NCBI GenBank assembly: GCA_016871275.1
Contig: VFZG01000018.1
Span: forward strand, 1 to 64,000
DNA from: Acidimicrobiia bacterium
Lineage (GTDB): Bacteria > Acidobacteriota > Vicinamibacteria > Vicinamibacterales > UBA2999
Direction of reading: 5' to 3'
Length of the DNA stretch: 64,000 nucleotides
Below, piece by piece: positions 25,310 to 34,898 of the stretch (position 1 is the first letter of the stretch; the number at the start of each line of letters is the position of its first letter). The notes under the pieces are model-generated. The model searched no databases, had not been told where the DNA came from, and saw only the letters and a list, made by a program, of their open reading frames with translations. The position numbers were made by a program, and so were the translations under genes.

Positions 25310-26973
25310 GGTGCGTCCTGGTTATCGCTGCGTGGTGTGTGGCCGCGTGCGCTCCCCCACCGGAACCCGGCAAAGGCGCCGCATCGCCGCCAACGGCAGC
25401 AGCGCCGTGGTTCGAGGACGTCGCCGCCGCGCGCGGCATCACGTTCGCACACCGATCCGGGCATGAGACGCGCCACCCGCTCCCCGAAATCATGGGCGGC
25501 GGCGCCGCGCTCCTCGACATCGACGGCGACGGCGATCTGGATGCGCTCTTCATCCAGAGCGGTCGCCTGTCGGCGCAGGAGGGCGCGCCCGCAGGCCATC
25601 ACCTCTATCGCAACCGGGGAGACGGCACGTTCGAAGACGTGTCGGCCGGCAGCGGCATCGCCGCCGTGGCGGGCTACGGCATGGGAGCCGCAACCGGCGA
25701 TTACGACAACGACGGTGATGTCGACGTCTACGTCACCAACCTCGGCGCGAACGTGCTGCTGCAGAACGACGGGCGCGGCCGATTCGCCGATGTTACGCGA
25801 CTCGCCGGCGTGGCGGGATCGGGCTGGAGCACGAGCGCGGCGTTTGTCGATGTCGACGCCGACGCTGACCTCGATCTCTTCGTCACCCGCTATCTCGACT
25901 GGCACAGCGAGATCGAGCGCGAATGCTACAGCCTCACCGGCGTCGCCGACTATTGCAGCCCGAAGAACTACGACGCGCCGACGAGCGACCTGCTGTTTCG
26001 CAACAACGGCAACGGCACCTTCACCGATGTATCTCGCGCGTCCGGTCTCGCCACCGCGGTCGGCAACGGCCTGGGCGTGATCGCCGACGACGTCAACGGC
26101 GACGGGCGGGTCGACGTCTTCGTCGCCAATGACGGCACGCCGAACCACCTGTGGATGAACCAGGGCGGCGGCCGGTTCGTCGAGTCGGCACTGATGTCGG
26201 GGGTCGCCATCGATCAGGACGGCGCGCCGAAAGCCGGCATGGGCGTGCACGCGGCGGACGTGGACGATGACGGCGACAACGAGCTGATCGTCATGAACCT
26301 CGACACCGAATCGGACTCGTTCTTTCGCAATCAGGGAAAGTTCTTCGTCGACGACACCGTCAACGCCGGCTTGCGCATCGTCAGTCGCCGCTTCACGCGG
26401 TTCGGCGTGGCGTTCATGGACTTCGACAACGATGGCCGTCTGGATCTCTACGAAGCCAACGGACGGGTCGGGCTCCAGGCCGAGACCTTCTCGGCGGATC
26501 CGTATGCCGAGCCCAACCTGCTGTTTCGCGGCACCACCGAAGGGCGATTCGAGGAGGTGACGCCACGAGGCGGCACCGCGCCGGCGCTGGTCGCGACCAG
26601 CCGCGCCGCCGCCTTCGGCGACCTCGACAACGACGGCGGAATCGACATCGTCGTCGCGAACCGCGACGCCGCGCCGCACGTGCTGCGGAACGTCGCCCCG
26701 GGACGCGGCCGCTGGCTGCTGCTGCGCGTGCTCGAGCGCAACGGCCGCGACGCGATTGGCGCCACGCTGTCGATCGCGGCCGGCGGGCGGACCCTCAGGC
26801 GCGATGTGCGAACGGGCTACAGCTATCTGGCCGCCAACGACCCGCGTATTCACGTTGGCCTCGGCGGCCTCACGAACGTGGAGTCGGTCACCGTCCATTG
26901 GGCGGACGGCAGCCAGCAGCGCTTCGGGCCGTTCGACGCCGACCGGATCGTGGAGCTGCGCCGGCGTCAGTAG
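25306..26973 (+). CDS. CRTAC1-type lipoprotein with FG-GAP repeats and ASPIC/UnbV domain
   Basis: The product is 555 residues. The lipoprotein signal ends VAAC with Cys15. Seven calcium-binding FG-GAP/VCBS loops are readable: DIDGDGDLD, DYDNDGDVD, DVDADADLD, DVNGDGRVD, DVDDDGDNE, DFDNDGRLD and DLDNDGGID, making an integrin-like propeller. The last 90 residues are the ASPIC/UnbV domain (AIGATLSI ... VHWADGSQQRFG). The function of such bacterial proteins is unknown; they are surface-exposed and often lie beside TonB receptors. The 3' end overlaps the convergent fused gene by seven bases. Confidence 0.9.
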   Translation: MRCVLVIAAWCVAACAPPPEPGKGAASPPTAAAPWFEDVAAARGITFAHRSGHETRHPLPEIMGGGAALLDIDGDGDLDALFIQSGRLSAQEGAPAGHHLYRNRGDGTFEDVSAGSGIAAVAGYGMGAATGDYDNDGDVDVYVTNLGANVLLQNDGRGRFADVTRLAGVAGSGWSTSAAFVDVDADADLDLFVTRYLDWHSEIERECYSLTGVADYCSPKNYDAPTSDLLFRNNGNGTFTDVSRASGLATAVGNGLGVIADDVNGDGRVDVFVANDGTPNHLWMNQGGGRFVESALMSGVAIDQDGAPKAGMGVHAADVDDDGDNELIVMNLDTESDSFFRNQGKFFVDDTVNAGLRIVSRRFTRFGVAFMDFDNDGRLDLYEANGRVGLQAETFSADPYAEPNLLFRGTTEGRFEEVTPRGGTAPALVATSRAAAFGDLDNDGGIDIVVANRDAAPHVLRNVAPGRGRWLLLRVLERNGRDAIGATLSIAAGGRTLRRDVRTGYSYLAANDPRIHVGLGGLTNVESVTVHWADGSQQRFGPFDADRIVELRRRQ

Positions 26974-29900
26974 CCGGAAGCGTACCGGGTATTGAAGCGC
27001 GGATGCAGGCGCGCGCGGGCGGCCGTGTCACGCCCGGGCAGCGGCTCGAGGGTGTCGCCGTTCAGCGTGTAGAGATCCCTGTCCTTGCACCAGCCGCGCA
27101 ATTCGAGCACCAGCACGCGCGTCCATCCGGCGGCCGGCGCCGCCGGAGGCGCCTCGAAGTCCATGATCACCGCTTCGCCCGGGCCGAAGATCGCCAACGC
27201 GTGATCCTCCTCCGCCACCAGCGGCTCGATCGATCCGAACGCCGTGTACCACCCGCGCTGGTGCCGTGTATCGTCAAGCGGCCGGCGCGCGCCATCGTCG
27301 TAGTGCGGCACTCGCTGGGGACCGGTGGTGCGGACGGCGAAACCGTCCGAGCGGAGTTCGGCCGCGCGCAAAGCCAACCGCTGCCGGCGGACATCGGGCA
27401 GCGGCTCGGCGAAGACGACGGCCAGGCGGTCCCAGTAGATTTCCTGCGCGGTGCTCAACCGCACGGCCGTTGAACCGGGCGGCAGCGGCGGCAGCGGCAA
27501 GGCCATCTGCCTCGGCATCCCCGCCGGATAACCGAACTGCGGCGCCACGGTGTGCCAGCGGCCGTGTCCGTCGCGCACTTCCAACGTCGGCGGCTCGTAC
27601 ACCGCACCGGCCTGCCATGCGGCAAAGACCGTCTGCGCGTAGGGGTACTCGATCCATCCGTCGAGCAGCAGCACGGGCCGGCCCGGACCGCGGTCGATGG
27701 GGCCATCGAACGTCACCGTCACGCGATGCGGTCGAGCGAGGCCGATGAAACGGCCGTCGAGCTGCGTCGGCCCGGCCGCCGACAAATCGGCGGCGGCGAG
27801 CCGTGCCGTCACGTCTTCACCACGATCGTTCACGGCACTCGCCACCAGGCGTTCCTCGCGATAGAACAACGGCGCGCCGGTCGGCGCCGCGCCGGCAATC
27901 GCCTTGCGCTCGTCGAGCGCCATGCGCCATCCGGGCGGCAGGTCGTAGGCCACCAGCGCCGCATGATCGAGATAGGTCACCTCCTCCATGGGTTCGGCGA
28001 GCTTGAGCCGGTAGGCGCCGTCGCTCGCCGCGACCGCACCCACGGGCAACATCACGTTCTCACGTGGCACGGGCTCCGAGTAGACCCCGGGGCGCTCGAA
28101 GAAACCGATGCCGCCGACACCGAGCACGTCGGTGACGAACCGGAAGCGGCTGCCATCCCAGGCGAACAGCACCGGGCAACTCGACAGCTGTCGTTGCGTT
28201 TCGCCAATGTGATGCAGGCGGCCCGCCTCGAGCGCGAGCTCGGTTTGAAACACGCCGTCCGACCAGGTGATCGCCACGAAGTCGGCACGCGGCGCGCCGC
28301 CGAGACCGATTGAGATGGGCTGCAGGCTTTGGCCTGGCCCGGACTCGGCGCGCAGGGTCTCGAAAGCCGTCCACCGTGAAGCGGCTCGCACGGCGACCCG
28401 CGCGCCGAGGCCCGACACGTTGGAGCGGCGCTGGTCACTGGCGGGATCGCGTCCGGAGAGCCGCAGTCCGAGATAGCGGGAGCGCCCGGGACCCGGGCGC
28501 CAGACTACCGGCGCACCGTCGTCACCGATGCCGATCACCGATGGCCCGAGCGCCGGATCGAGGTGCGCAATCGCCCATCCCAGCGCCGTGTCAGCGTCTC
28601 CCGGCGCGGCACCGATCAACTCCAGCGCGCCGTCACCGTCCGTATCGGCGATCGCGAGCCGGGAGGCCGCGCCCGGGCCGGGGGTGGGCATCGAATCCGG
28701 CCGCCACGCGCCGGCCGGGTCGCGACGCCACCGCTCGATGCCGCGCGTGCCCGCCGTATAAAGCTCCGCATCGCCGTCCGCGTCGAGGTCGGCGGCCACC
28801 AGCGCCGCGATCGACGACGAGGCCAACGCTGCCAGGTTGTCGTCGCGACGGTATTCCCAGACGCGGTCATTGATGAAGACGTCGTGCGGCGGCGTAGCCT
28901 TGACCACTATCACGTCCGCATCACGGTCGTTGTCCAGGTCGGCAACCGCCACGCCGCGCGACGCGCGGCCGTCGCCCGCCACACCGGCCGTGCGCCCGAT
29001 CGCCCGGAATCGGCCGTTGCCATCGTTGTTCAGCAACTCGTTCGGCCCGGCGGCGTTGACGAGCCAGACGTCGAGATCGCCGTCGTGATCGGCGTCGAAC
29101 ACCGCGCCGTCGACGACGTCGGTGCGAGCCAGGCTGACGCTGCTGGCGGCCGTCACGTCGACCCATCGCCCGGTGGATGCCTGCTTCCAGATCTGCGTCC
29201 CGCCTGCGGCCCGGCACAGCACCACGTCGACGAGCCCGTCGTCATCGAGATCGCCCCAGAGCGCGGCGCGCACGCCGGCGACGCCGGCAAGCGGATGGGC
29301 GGCGTCAACGACGTAGCGCGAGTCCCGGCGCACGATCACGGCGTTCGGCGCGGGCCCATCGATCGCGCCGGCAATGAACAGGTCGAGAACCCCGTCCGCG
29401 TCGAGATCGGCCACGGTGATCGATCGCGGCGGTCCGCCACGCCGCCATGCCACGGCGGCGTCTACGAGCGGCACCGGCGGGGTGAAGCGGGGCCCGGTGG
29501 GCACCGGGCCGGAGGCGCCGGGCGGAGCGTCGATCGTCATCGCTTCGGCAAGCGGTCCCATGCGCGTGTACTTGAACTCCGCGACCAGCGCCTGCGGATG
29601 CCGTTCGAGCGCCTGAAACCGATCGAGCATGACGGCGGCGTCGGCCTCGCGATTGAGGCGGCGCAGCGCCAGGAACGCACCGTAGTAGGCGCTGCGCAAC
29701 AGCGGCTGTCGAGCGGCGGCGCGCTGATGCCACTCGACCGACTCGGCCGGGGCCTGCGCCATCGTGATCCGCCCGATGAAGTAGGCGGCAAACGCATCCG
29801 GCGGATCGCTGGTGGCAACCTCGGTCAGCAGCGGCAGTGCCTGAGCCTCGCGGCCACTGTGGATCAGGAGCAGGCCGAGTGTGTAGCGCGCGCGGCGGCC

Positions 29901-30206
29901 GGCTTCGGGCGAGTCCAGCAACTCGCCTAGCAGCGCCTCCGCACGCGCCTCGTCGCCCTGGCCCTGGCGGTTCATCAGCGCAACGGCGAGGTTCAGGCGT
30001 CCCCCCGCCCAGTCCGGCGCCGCGGCGTGAATCGCCGTGAACGCGTTGACTGCGCCATTGAAATCGAACTGACCCATCAGGCCGACGGCCCGGTTGTTCT
30101 GCTCGACCAGTGCTGGCGTGACAGCGGGGCGCACCTCCGTGCGGCACGCCGCACACGACAGGACTGCCATCGCGAAGGCCGCTGCCATAACACGATTCGC
30201 GTACAT
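26967..30206 (-). CDS. Fused TPR + FG-GAP/ASPIC lipoprotein with long C-terminal extension
   Basis: The product is 1079 residues. A lipoprotein signal (AMAVLSC, Cys18) precedes TPR-like helices (about 25-235), a propeller with DLDADGVLD, DLDDDGLVD, DADHDGDLD, DLDNDRDAD, DLDADGDAE and DTDGDGALE loops (about 255-570), and an ASPIC/UnbV-like part (about 590-660, ending ITWSDGVFQ). About 415 further residues open with FAWDGSRFRFVTDVLG and I do not assign them. The start is ATG 30206; 27 upstream in-frame codons are Arg/Pro/Ser-rich and precede the signal peptide. It lies 82 bases after the TonB receptor on the same strand. Confidence 0.85.
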   Translation of the reverse strand: MYANRVMAAAFAMAVLSCAACRTEVRPAVTPALVEQNNRAVGLMGQFDFNGAVNAFTAIHAAAPDWAGGRLNLAVALMNRQGQGDEARAEALLGELLDSPEAGRRARYTLGLLLIHSGREAQALPLLTEVATSDPPDAFAAYFIGRITMAQAPAESVEWHQRAAARQPLLRSAYYGAFLALRRLNREADAAVMLDRFQALERHPQALVAEFKYTRMGPLAEAMTIDAPPGASGPVPTGPRFTPPVPLVDAAVAWRRGGPPRSITVADLDADGVLDLFIAGAIDGPAPNAVIVRRDSRYVVDAAHPLAGVAGVRAALWGDLDDDGLVDVVLCRAAGGTQIWKQASTGRWVDVTAASSVSLARTDVVDGAVFDADHDGDLDVWLVNAAGPNELLNNDGNGRFRAIGRTAGVAGDGRASRGVAVADLDNDRDADVIVVKATPPHDVFINDRVWEYRRDDNLAALASSSIAALVAADLDADGDAELYTAGTRGIERWRRDPAGAWRPDSMPTPGPGAASRLAIADTDGDGALELIGAAPGDADTALGWAIAHLDPALGPSVIGIGDDGAPVVWRPGPGRSRYLGLRLSGRDPASDQRRSNVSGLGARVAVRAASRWTAFETLRAESGPGQSLQPISIGLGGAPRADFVAITWSDGVFQTELALEAGRLHHIGETQRQLSSCPVLFAWDGSRFRFVTDVLGVGGIGFFERPGVYSEPVPRENVMLPVGAVAASDGAYRLKLAEPMEEVTYLDHAALVAYDLPPGWRMALDERKAIAGAAPTGAPLFYREERLVASAVNDRGEDVTARLAAADLSAAGPTQLDGRFIGLARPHRVTVTFDGPIDRGPGRPVLLLDGWIEYPYAQTVFAAWQAGAVYEPPTLEVRDGHGRWHTVAPQFGYPAGMPRQMALPLPPLPPGSTAVRLSTAQEIYWDRLAVVFAEPLPDVRRQRLALRAAELRSDGFAVRTTGPQRVPHYDDGARRPLDDTRHQRGWYTAFGSIEPLVAEEDHALAIFGPGEAVIMDFEAPPAAPAAGWTRVLVLELRGWCKDRDLYTLNGDTLEPLPGRDTAARARLHPRFNTRYASGY

Positions 30207-30288
30207 GGGTGGCTGGGGGCGCGCCGGCAACGGATTCGGGACGGAGAATCTCGGAGAGGATCCGGTGGATCCTCCCCGAGCCGACAAA

Positions 30289-33165
30289 CTACCAGTCCAG
30301 CTTCGCGCCCACGCGCATGATGGTCGGACCGATGATCGTCACCGGGAAGCGATACGTCGAGCCGCTGTTCCAGTTGATGTTTTGTGCCGCGTCGGCGTTG
30401 GTCAGGTTGTAGACGTCAAAGAACAGACCCACCCGTCTGCCTGTCGCGACGCTGAAGAACTTCTCGGCGCGGATGTCGAGAATGACGATGTTGTCCTGCC
30501 GCTGCGTGTCGATGGGTTCGGTGAGAATGCGCTGGCTGCCGTAATTGATGCCGTGCGCCGCACCGGCGAGGAACGTGCGGCCGAAGGCCTGGCCCTGCTG
30601 CACGCGCAGCGCCGGTGTGATCCGAATTCGGTACGGCGCGTCGTAGCTGCCGTTGATCTTCACGTTGTAGAGGGACCAGTTGTAGCGGCCGCTGTCGGTG
30701 TTGATCAGATCGTTCGGCGTCGACGGCGTCGCCAGCGCCCGCAGGTTGTTGCCAAAATACCCGCCCGACTGATCCTGGTTCCAGCGTATGGCGAACGAAC
30801 CCTGCAGCGACCAACGACCGGACTGACGCTTGTTGGCCGAGAACTCGAGCGTGTGATACTCGGCATCGCCGGCGAGATTGGTAAAGAGGTTGCGCACCGG
30901 CAACGCCAGCGCCGCCGCGCTGAGGTTGAAGCCTGGAAAGCCGGGGCCGTCGTCGCCATTGCCCAGCACACCATCGGGCCCCGGATCGCGGATGGTGATC
31001 GGTACATTGAAGGCCGAGATCGGACGGTTTTCGTTGGCCAGGACCTGGAAGTTTTCGATCGATCGGTACACGTAGCCGCCAGCCACCGCAAATCCGGGCA
31101 TCAATTCGTGCTCGAACCACGCGGACACTTCGCTGGTCATCGTGTCCTTGATGTTCGGATTGAGGGACGCGGTGGCGGCGCCGCCGCGCTGCGCGATGAT
31201 GACGCCTTCTTCACCGGCGTCGTAGCGCCCGTTGCCGTTGGTGTCGGTCCAGCGGTAGCGACGGAACCAGTCGGGGGAATTGTTGTTGACGGCGGCGCCA
31301 ATCCCGCTGGCGCCGGGGTTCCACGCGTAGCGGCCGTAATTCGCCTTGATCACCGTCCGGCCCGCGCCGGTGAGATCGAAGACCATGCCGATCCGCGGCA
31401 CCGGCTGGTTAAACGTCACGACGTTATCGACAGCCGGGAACTGCAGTTGGGTGGCGTTGAAGCGGCCCACCGGCGGCCCCTGCTGTTCGGGAAGGAACGC
31501 GCGGTAACGGTCGAAACGCAGGCCAAGATTCAGCGTCACCCGCGAGCTGAGGCGCCAGCTGTCCTGGGCATACAGGCCGAGTGTCGTCAGGCCCTGCTCG
31601 GAAACGGACGGCGTGGCGAACAAATAGACTTCCGCGGGCACTCCGTTGTTCAGGATATGCAGCACGTCGCCGGGTATCACGCCCTGCACGCCGACGCCGC
31701 GCTCGTCGGTGAAGGTCTCGCGGAACCATTCGCCGCCGACTTTGAAGCTGTGCTGCCCGCCCCAGCCGCCCTTGAAATACGTCATCGAGCCGGCGATCTG
31801 GTTGCGCGACGGCGTGCGGAACCAGCCGTCGCGATTGCCGCCGCTCACGATCTGGTTGCCGATGTCCTGATACGCGGGGCTCTCGCTGTAGCGATAGTTC
31901 GGCCACACATAGCGGAACTGGCCGCCGCGGATTTCCGCAAACGACGAGTCGTTCAACACCGACTCGAATCCGGCCTTGTAGGTGTGACCCCAGTAGAGCT
32001 GCCGCCAGGTGGAATCTGCAGAGGTGTGGCGCGCCGTGGTGGCGCCGATCGCGTAGGTATCGAGGCGATTGGGCTGCGACTTGCGCCCCCATCCTCCGTA
32101 GGCGGTGATCTTGTTGTTGGTCGACAGCGCGTAGGTGCCCTTCGCCGAGATGTTGCGCAGCCCGGTCTCGAACGCCTTGACCGGGAAGTTGGGCAGGAGG
32201 ACCTTGATGTTCTGATCGCGGAGCGATCCATACCACCATAACTTGTCCTTCTTCAGATAGCCGCCAACGTCACCGTTCACGTCGTGGTAGCTCTCGAGCC
32301 GGTTCAGATCCGACGGCTGCAGGCTGCCGCAGCGCCCGCCGGGACACAAGAACGTGGCGGTGTCCTCGATGTTGCTCGCCTGCACGCCCTTGTTTTGGTA
32401 GTCGGCGTGCACCTTGCCGTGATACTCGTTGCCGCCGGATTTGGCGATGAAGTTCGACCACACGCCGGGCCACGGCATTTCGGCCGTGTGTCCTTTGGTC
32501 TCGACCGCGACCTCGTCGATCGAGCCGTAGTCGTAATACCAGCCCGCGGCGCCGGTGCCTTCGGTGTTGACAATGCCTTCGACCATCGGCCGGTGCTGGT
32601 CGGTAATGGTGTCGTACGCCGAGTATCCGGTCTGTGTGCCGGCCGCGCTGCCGGCCACGTCGATGCGATTCACGACAATGGCGGGCGCAGCGGCGAGCAC
32701 CGTCCAGAAATCGCGCGCGTTGGGCAGCGACGCCAGCCGCTCCTCGCCGAAGCTCGTGGCGGTGGTCGTGGCCGTCACGTCCACCACCGGCGACTCGCCG
32801 GTCACGGTGACCGTCTCCTGCAGCGTGGCGACGCGCATCTCGGTGTTGACCGTGGCCGTGAAACCGAGGCCGACGCGCACGCCCTCGCGCACGACGGTGC
32901 CAAAGCCGATCAGCTCGTAGGTGATACGGTAGTCGCCGGGCGGCACCGCCGGGAAGCGATAGTCGCCCTGTTCGTCGGTGACGGCAGTGCGAGTGCCCTG
33001 CATGTTCGGGCTCGCAATGGTCACCGTCACGCCGGGCAGCACGCCCCCGGTGGCGTCGGAGACCTTGCCGTTGATCGAACCGGTGGTGGCGCTGACCTGC
33101 GCGTAGGCGGGAGCCGCAACGGACCCGACCAGGATAGACAAGGCAACTGCGACGATTCTGTTCAT
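30289..33165 (-). CDS. TonB-dependent receptor with carboxypeptidase-regulatory-like N-domain
   Basis: The product is 958 residues. The signal peptide ends AAPAYAQ. A CarboxypepD-reg-like domain (GSINGKVSDATGGVLPG ... YELIGFGT) comes next, then a plug (ESPVVDVTATTTATSF, LPNARDFWTVLAAAP) and a large beta-barrel with Asn/Tyr-rich loops. One loop has a calcium-loop-like DTNGNGRYDAGE, seen also in other receptors of this type. GGAGGGGCA before ATG 33165 fixes the start. Substrate unknown. It heads the minus-strand cassette with the fused TPR/CRTAC1 protein and mirrors the receptor at 19141. Confidence 0.92.
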   Translation of the reverse strand: MNRIVAVALSILVGSVAAPAYAQVSATTGSINGKVSDATGGVLPGVTVTIASPNMQGTRTAVTDEQGDYRFPAVPPGDYRITYELIGFGTVVREGVRVGLGFTATVNTEMRVATLQETVTVTGESPVVDVTATTTATSFGEERLASLPNARDFWTVLAAAPAIVVNRIDVAGSAAGTQTGYSAYDTITDQHRPMVEGIVNTEGTGAAGWYYDYGSIDEVAVETKGHTAEMPWPGVWSNFIAKSGGNEYHGKVHADYQNKGVQASNIEDTATFLCPGGRCGSLQPSDLNRLESYHDVNGDVGGYLKKDKLWWYGSLRDQNIKVLLPNFPVKAFETGLRNISAKGTYALSTNNKITAYGGWGRKSQPNRLDTYAIGATTARHTSADSTWRQLYWGHTYKAGFESVLNDSSFAEIRGGQFRYVWPNYRYSESPAYQDIGNQIVSGGNRDGWFRTPSRNQIAGSMTYFKGGWGGQHSFKVGGEWFRETFTDERGVGVQGVIPGDVLHILNNGVPAEVYLFATPSVSEQGLTTLGLYAQDSWRLSSRVTLNLGLRFDRYRAFLPEQQGPPVGRFNATQLQFPAVDNVVTFNQPVPRIGMVFDLTGAGRTVIKANYGRYAWNPGASGIGAAVNNNSPDWFRRYRWTDTNGNGRYDAGEEGVIIAQRGGAATASLNPNIKDTMTSEVSAWFEHELMPGFAVAGGYVYRSIENFQVLANENRPISAFNVPITIRDPGPDGVLGNGDDGPGFPGFNLSAAALALPVRNLFTNLAGDAEYHTLEFSANKRQSGRWSLQGSFAIRWNQDQSGGYFGNNLRALATPSTPNDLINTDSGRYNWSLYNVKINGSYDAPYRIRITPALRVQQGQAFGRTFLAGAAHGINYGSQRILTEPIDTQRQDNIVILDIRAEKFFSVATGRRVGLFFDVYNLTNADAAQNINWNSGSTYRFPVTIIGPTIMRVGAKLDW

Positions 33166-33410
33166 TGCCCCTCCAATTGTGCCGTGAGTGCAAAGCGAAG
33201 ATTCGACCACGCGGGGCCCGCCGTCGCTAGGCGACGCTGGCCCATCGGGGGGCATTGTAGGCGGCTGGAACGAATGGCGCAAGGACAAACCCGTGCGGCG
33301 GGTCCTACCGGTTGATCTTGCGCCCGCACCGGAGGAATGACAGTGGCACCTGGCCAGTATAGGTCGCGAATCCCGGGAATCTTCACCGACACGGGCGGGG
33401 TGAGATAGGT

Positions 33411-33848
33411 GTGGCGCGGCGGCGCGAAGTCGCCTACCCTCAAATCAGGGTCATGCCCATCAATTCGGCCATCAGCGGCCTGGTGCCCAGACACACCGCT
33501 CTCGACAAATTCGCCCGCGAAGTCGAGGCCGACGGCGGGATCAACCTTCGCAAGGCCGAGCCGTTCGTGCCTATCCTCGTCACCACCAGGAACTCGCTCT
33601 ATCGGATCATTCCCCTCGGGCGGGGCGACACGGCCGTGCTCGTTCAGGGCGGCCGTTTCTTTCCCGAGCCGGCTGAAGCCCGACTCGTCGGTTCGACCTT
33701 CGGCGGCAGCGTCCTCATGATGCACTGCATCCGGGTGGGCATGTGCATGGAGATCGATCCGGGAACGGACGATGGCTTCATCACCACCACGCCGGTCCTG
33801 AACATTGAGATCGAGCGCGACCCGACGGTGCACTCGCGTCTGCACTGA
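33411..33848 (+). CDS. Small conserved hypothetical protein
   Basis: The product is 145 residues from GTG 33411 (GGTGAG about seven bases upstream), or 131 from ATG 33453. It has no signal peptide or membrane segment. The central part (VTTRNSLYRIIPL, VLVQGGRFFPEP, GSTFGGS) resembles a family of small beta-rich proteins in Acidobacteriota and Gemmatimonadota with a pattern of GG.FFPEP and a GS..GGS turn, as far as I remember; no function is known. It stands alone between the receptor cassette and a pseudogene. Confidence 0.6.
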   Translation: MARRREVAYPQIRVMPINSAISGLVPRHTALDKFAREVEADGGINLRKAEPFVPILVTTRNSLYRIIPLGRGDTAVLVQGGRFFPEPAEARLVGSTFGGSVLMMHCIRVGMCMEIDPGTDDGFITTTPVLNIEIERDPTVHSRLH

Positions 33849-33979
33849 TCGAGTCCTGCAGCGCGCTACTTCGACGTGGCGCGCCAGTTTATCGTCGGCG
33901 AATTCACGAGGTCTAGAGGTCCGGTTCCCGACGCGGTCTCACGAGCACCCAGAGTCCCGAGCCGGGAGTGAGTGCCACG

Positions 33980-34340
33980 CTACTGCTTCGCCTCGGGGGT
34001 CCAGTTCAGACTGAGCGTGATCGGCGCGGTCGCCTCGTCCAGCACCGCGTTGATCCGAAACTGCCCGTCGCGGGTCACGTCGTATTGTCGGCCCAGGCGC
34101 CCCGAGTCCGCGCCGCCGCCGGCGATCCGCGTGGGAAGAGCGCCACCGGCGTGCCCGGCGCGATCGTAGTCCCGGTGACGGTGATCGGCGCCGCCGTCAT
34201 CGTGCCATTGGGCACAAGGTAGTGGAGTTCCCGGCCGTCGCGCCGCCAGCGCGGAAAGACGCCACCCGCCGTCGACACCTGCCACTGCCCGCCCGCCGGG
34301 CCAGCAGACGCGCCAGACGCCGCAGGCGGCGCGAACGGCC
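33980..34340 (-). pseudogene. C-terminal remnant of a serine/threonine kinase or PD40 protein, frameshifted
   Basis: The minus strand reads GGQWQVSTAGGVFPRWRRDG ... ITVTGTTIAPGTPVALFP in one frame. After about 34133 it continues in another frame as TRIAGGGADSG ... YDVTRDGQF and LNWTPEAKQ, ending at TAG 33980. This is the usual C-terminal pattern of acidobacterial Pkn-type kinases with PD40 propellers. A single missing base in a proline codon (CC, then ACGCGG) explains the shift. The kinase domain and most of the propeller are absent, so the gene is dead. Confidence 0.6.
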
Positions 34341-34484
34341 GTAAGGACCAAGCCGTTGACCAATCACAACCCAGTCCTGTCCGGGCTGCGGTGGGCCCTC
34401 GGCAGCTCGCTGTTGCCCTCTTGGCGCGTGCCGGGGGGAAGCGACACAGCGAAGCCGAACGGGATCATCGCCGCATCGATGCCG

Positions 34485-34898
34485 TCAGGCTCCCCGTTCG
34501 ATCCCGGCGACGATGCCGACGAACTGTTCGATGGGGTCGAGCCGCCTGAGTGCATCCAACACTCGGTCGAGATCGAGGGCCACGTACTCGTGGATGATCA
34601 CGTTCCGGAGGCCGGGCACGCGCTCGAGCTCGAGCACCAGTGCCGCGGGGAAGCGCGGATCGCGGGCAAGATTCCGTACCGCCTCGGTGTAATCCTCGAA
34701 CCGATCGCCGCGCTTCGCTCAGAGGTCGCCGGCAATGTCGATGACCAGCTGCGCGACCATCAGCAGCGAGAACAGCACATCGTTGTGGAGCGACAGGTCG
34801 CGTTCGAGGGCGGCGCGGTCGGTGGCACGCGGCGCGATGGCGCGCAGGTGGTCGAGGTGACGCTTCAGCTCGGCGAGACGCTCGACGAGGTAGGTCAT
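34485..34898 (-). pseudogene. hepT: HepT-type HEPN toxin gene interrupted by in-frame TGA
   Basis: The frame from ATG 34898 to TGA 34485 has 138 codons, the normal HepT (DUF86) length, but codon 60 (34719-34721) is TGA, right after IDIAGDL. The downstream half is fully conserved: RGDRFEDYTEAVRNLARD and the RNase motif R-X4-H-X-Y as Arg98, His103, Tyr105 in RNVIIHEY. Intact HepT is an RNA-cleaving toxin neutralised by MntA through AMP transfer to the tyrosine. The start overlaps the mntA stop as ATGA. It is either recently inactivated, recoded or a sequencing error. Confidence 0.75.

Noticed and set aside
30094-32241. A 715-residue open frame on the plus strand opposite the second TonB receptor, and similar long frames at 47621-49600, 57519-58973 and 2747-3817
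   Set aside because: They are antisense shadows of well-supported genes in GC-rich DNA: Arg/His/Gly-rich, without start signals, domains or signal peptides.
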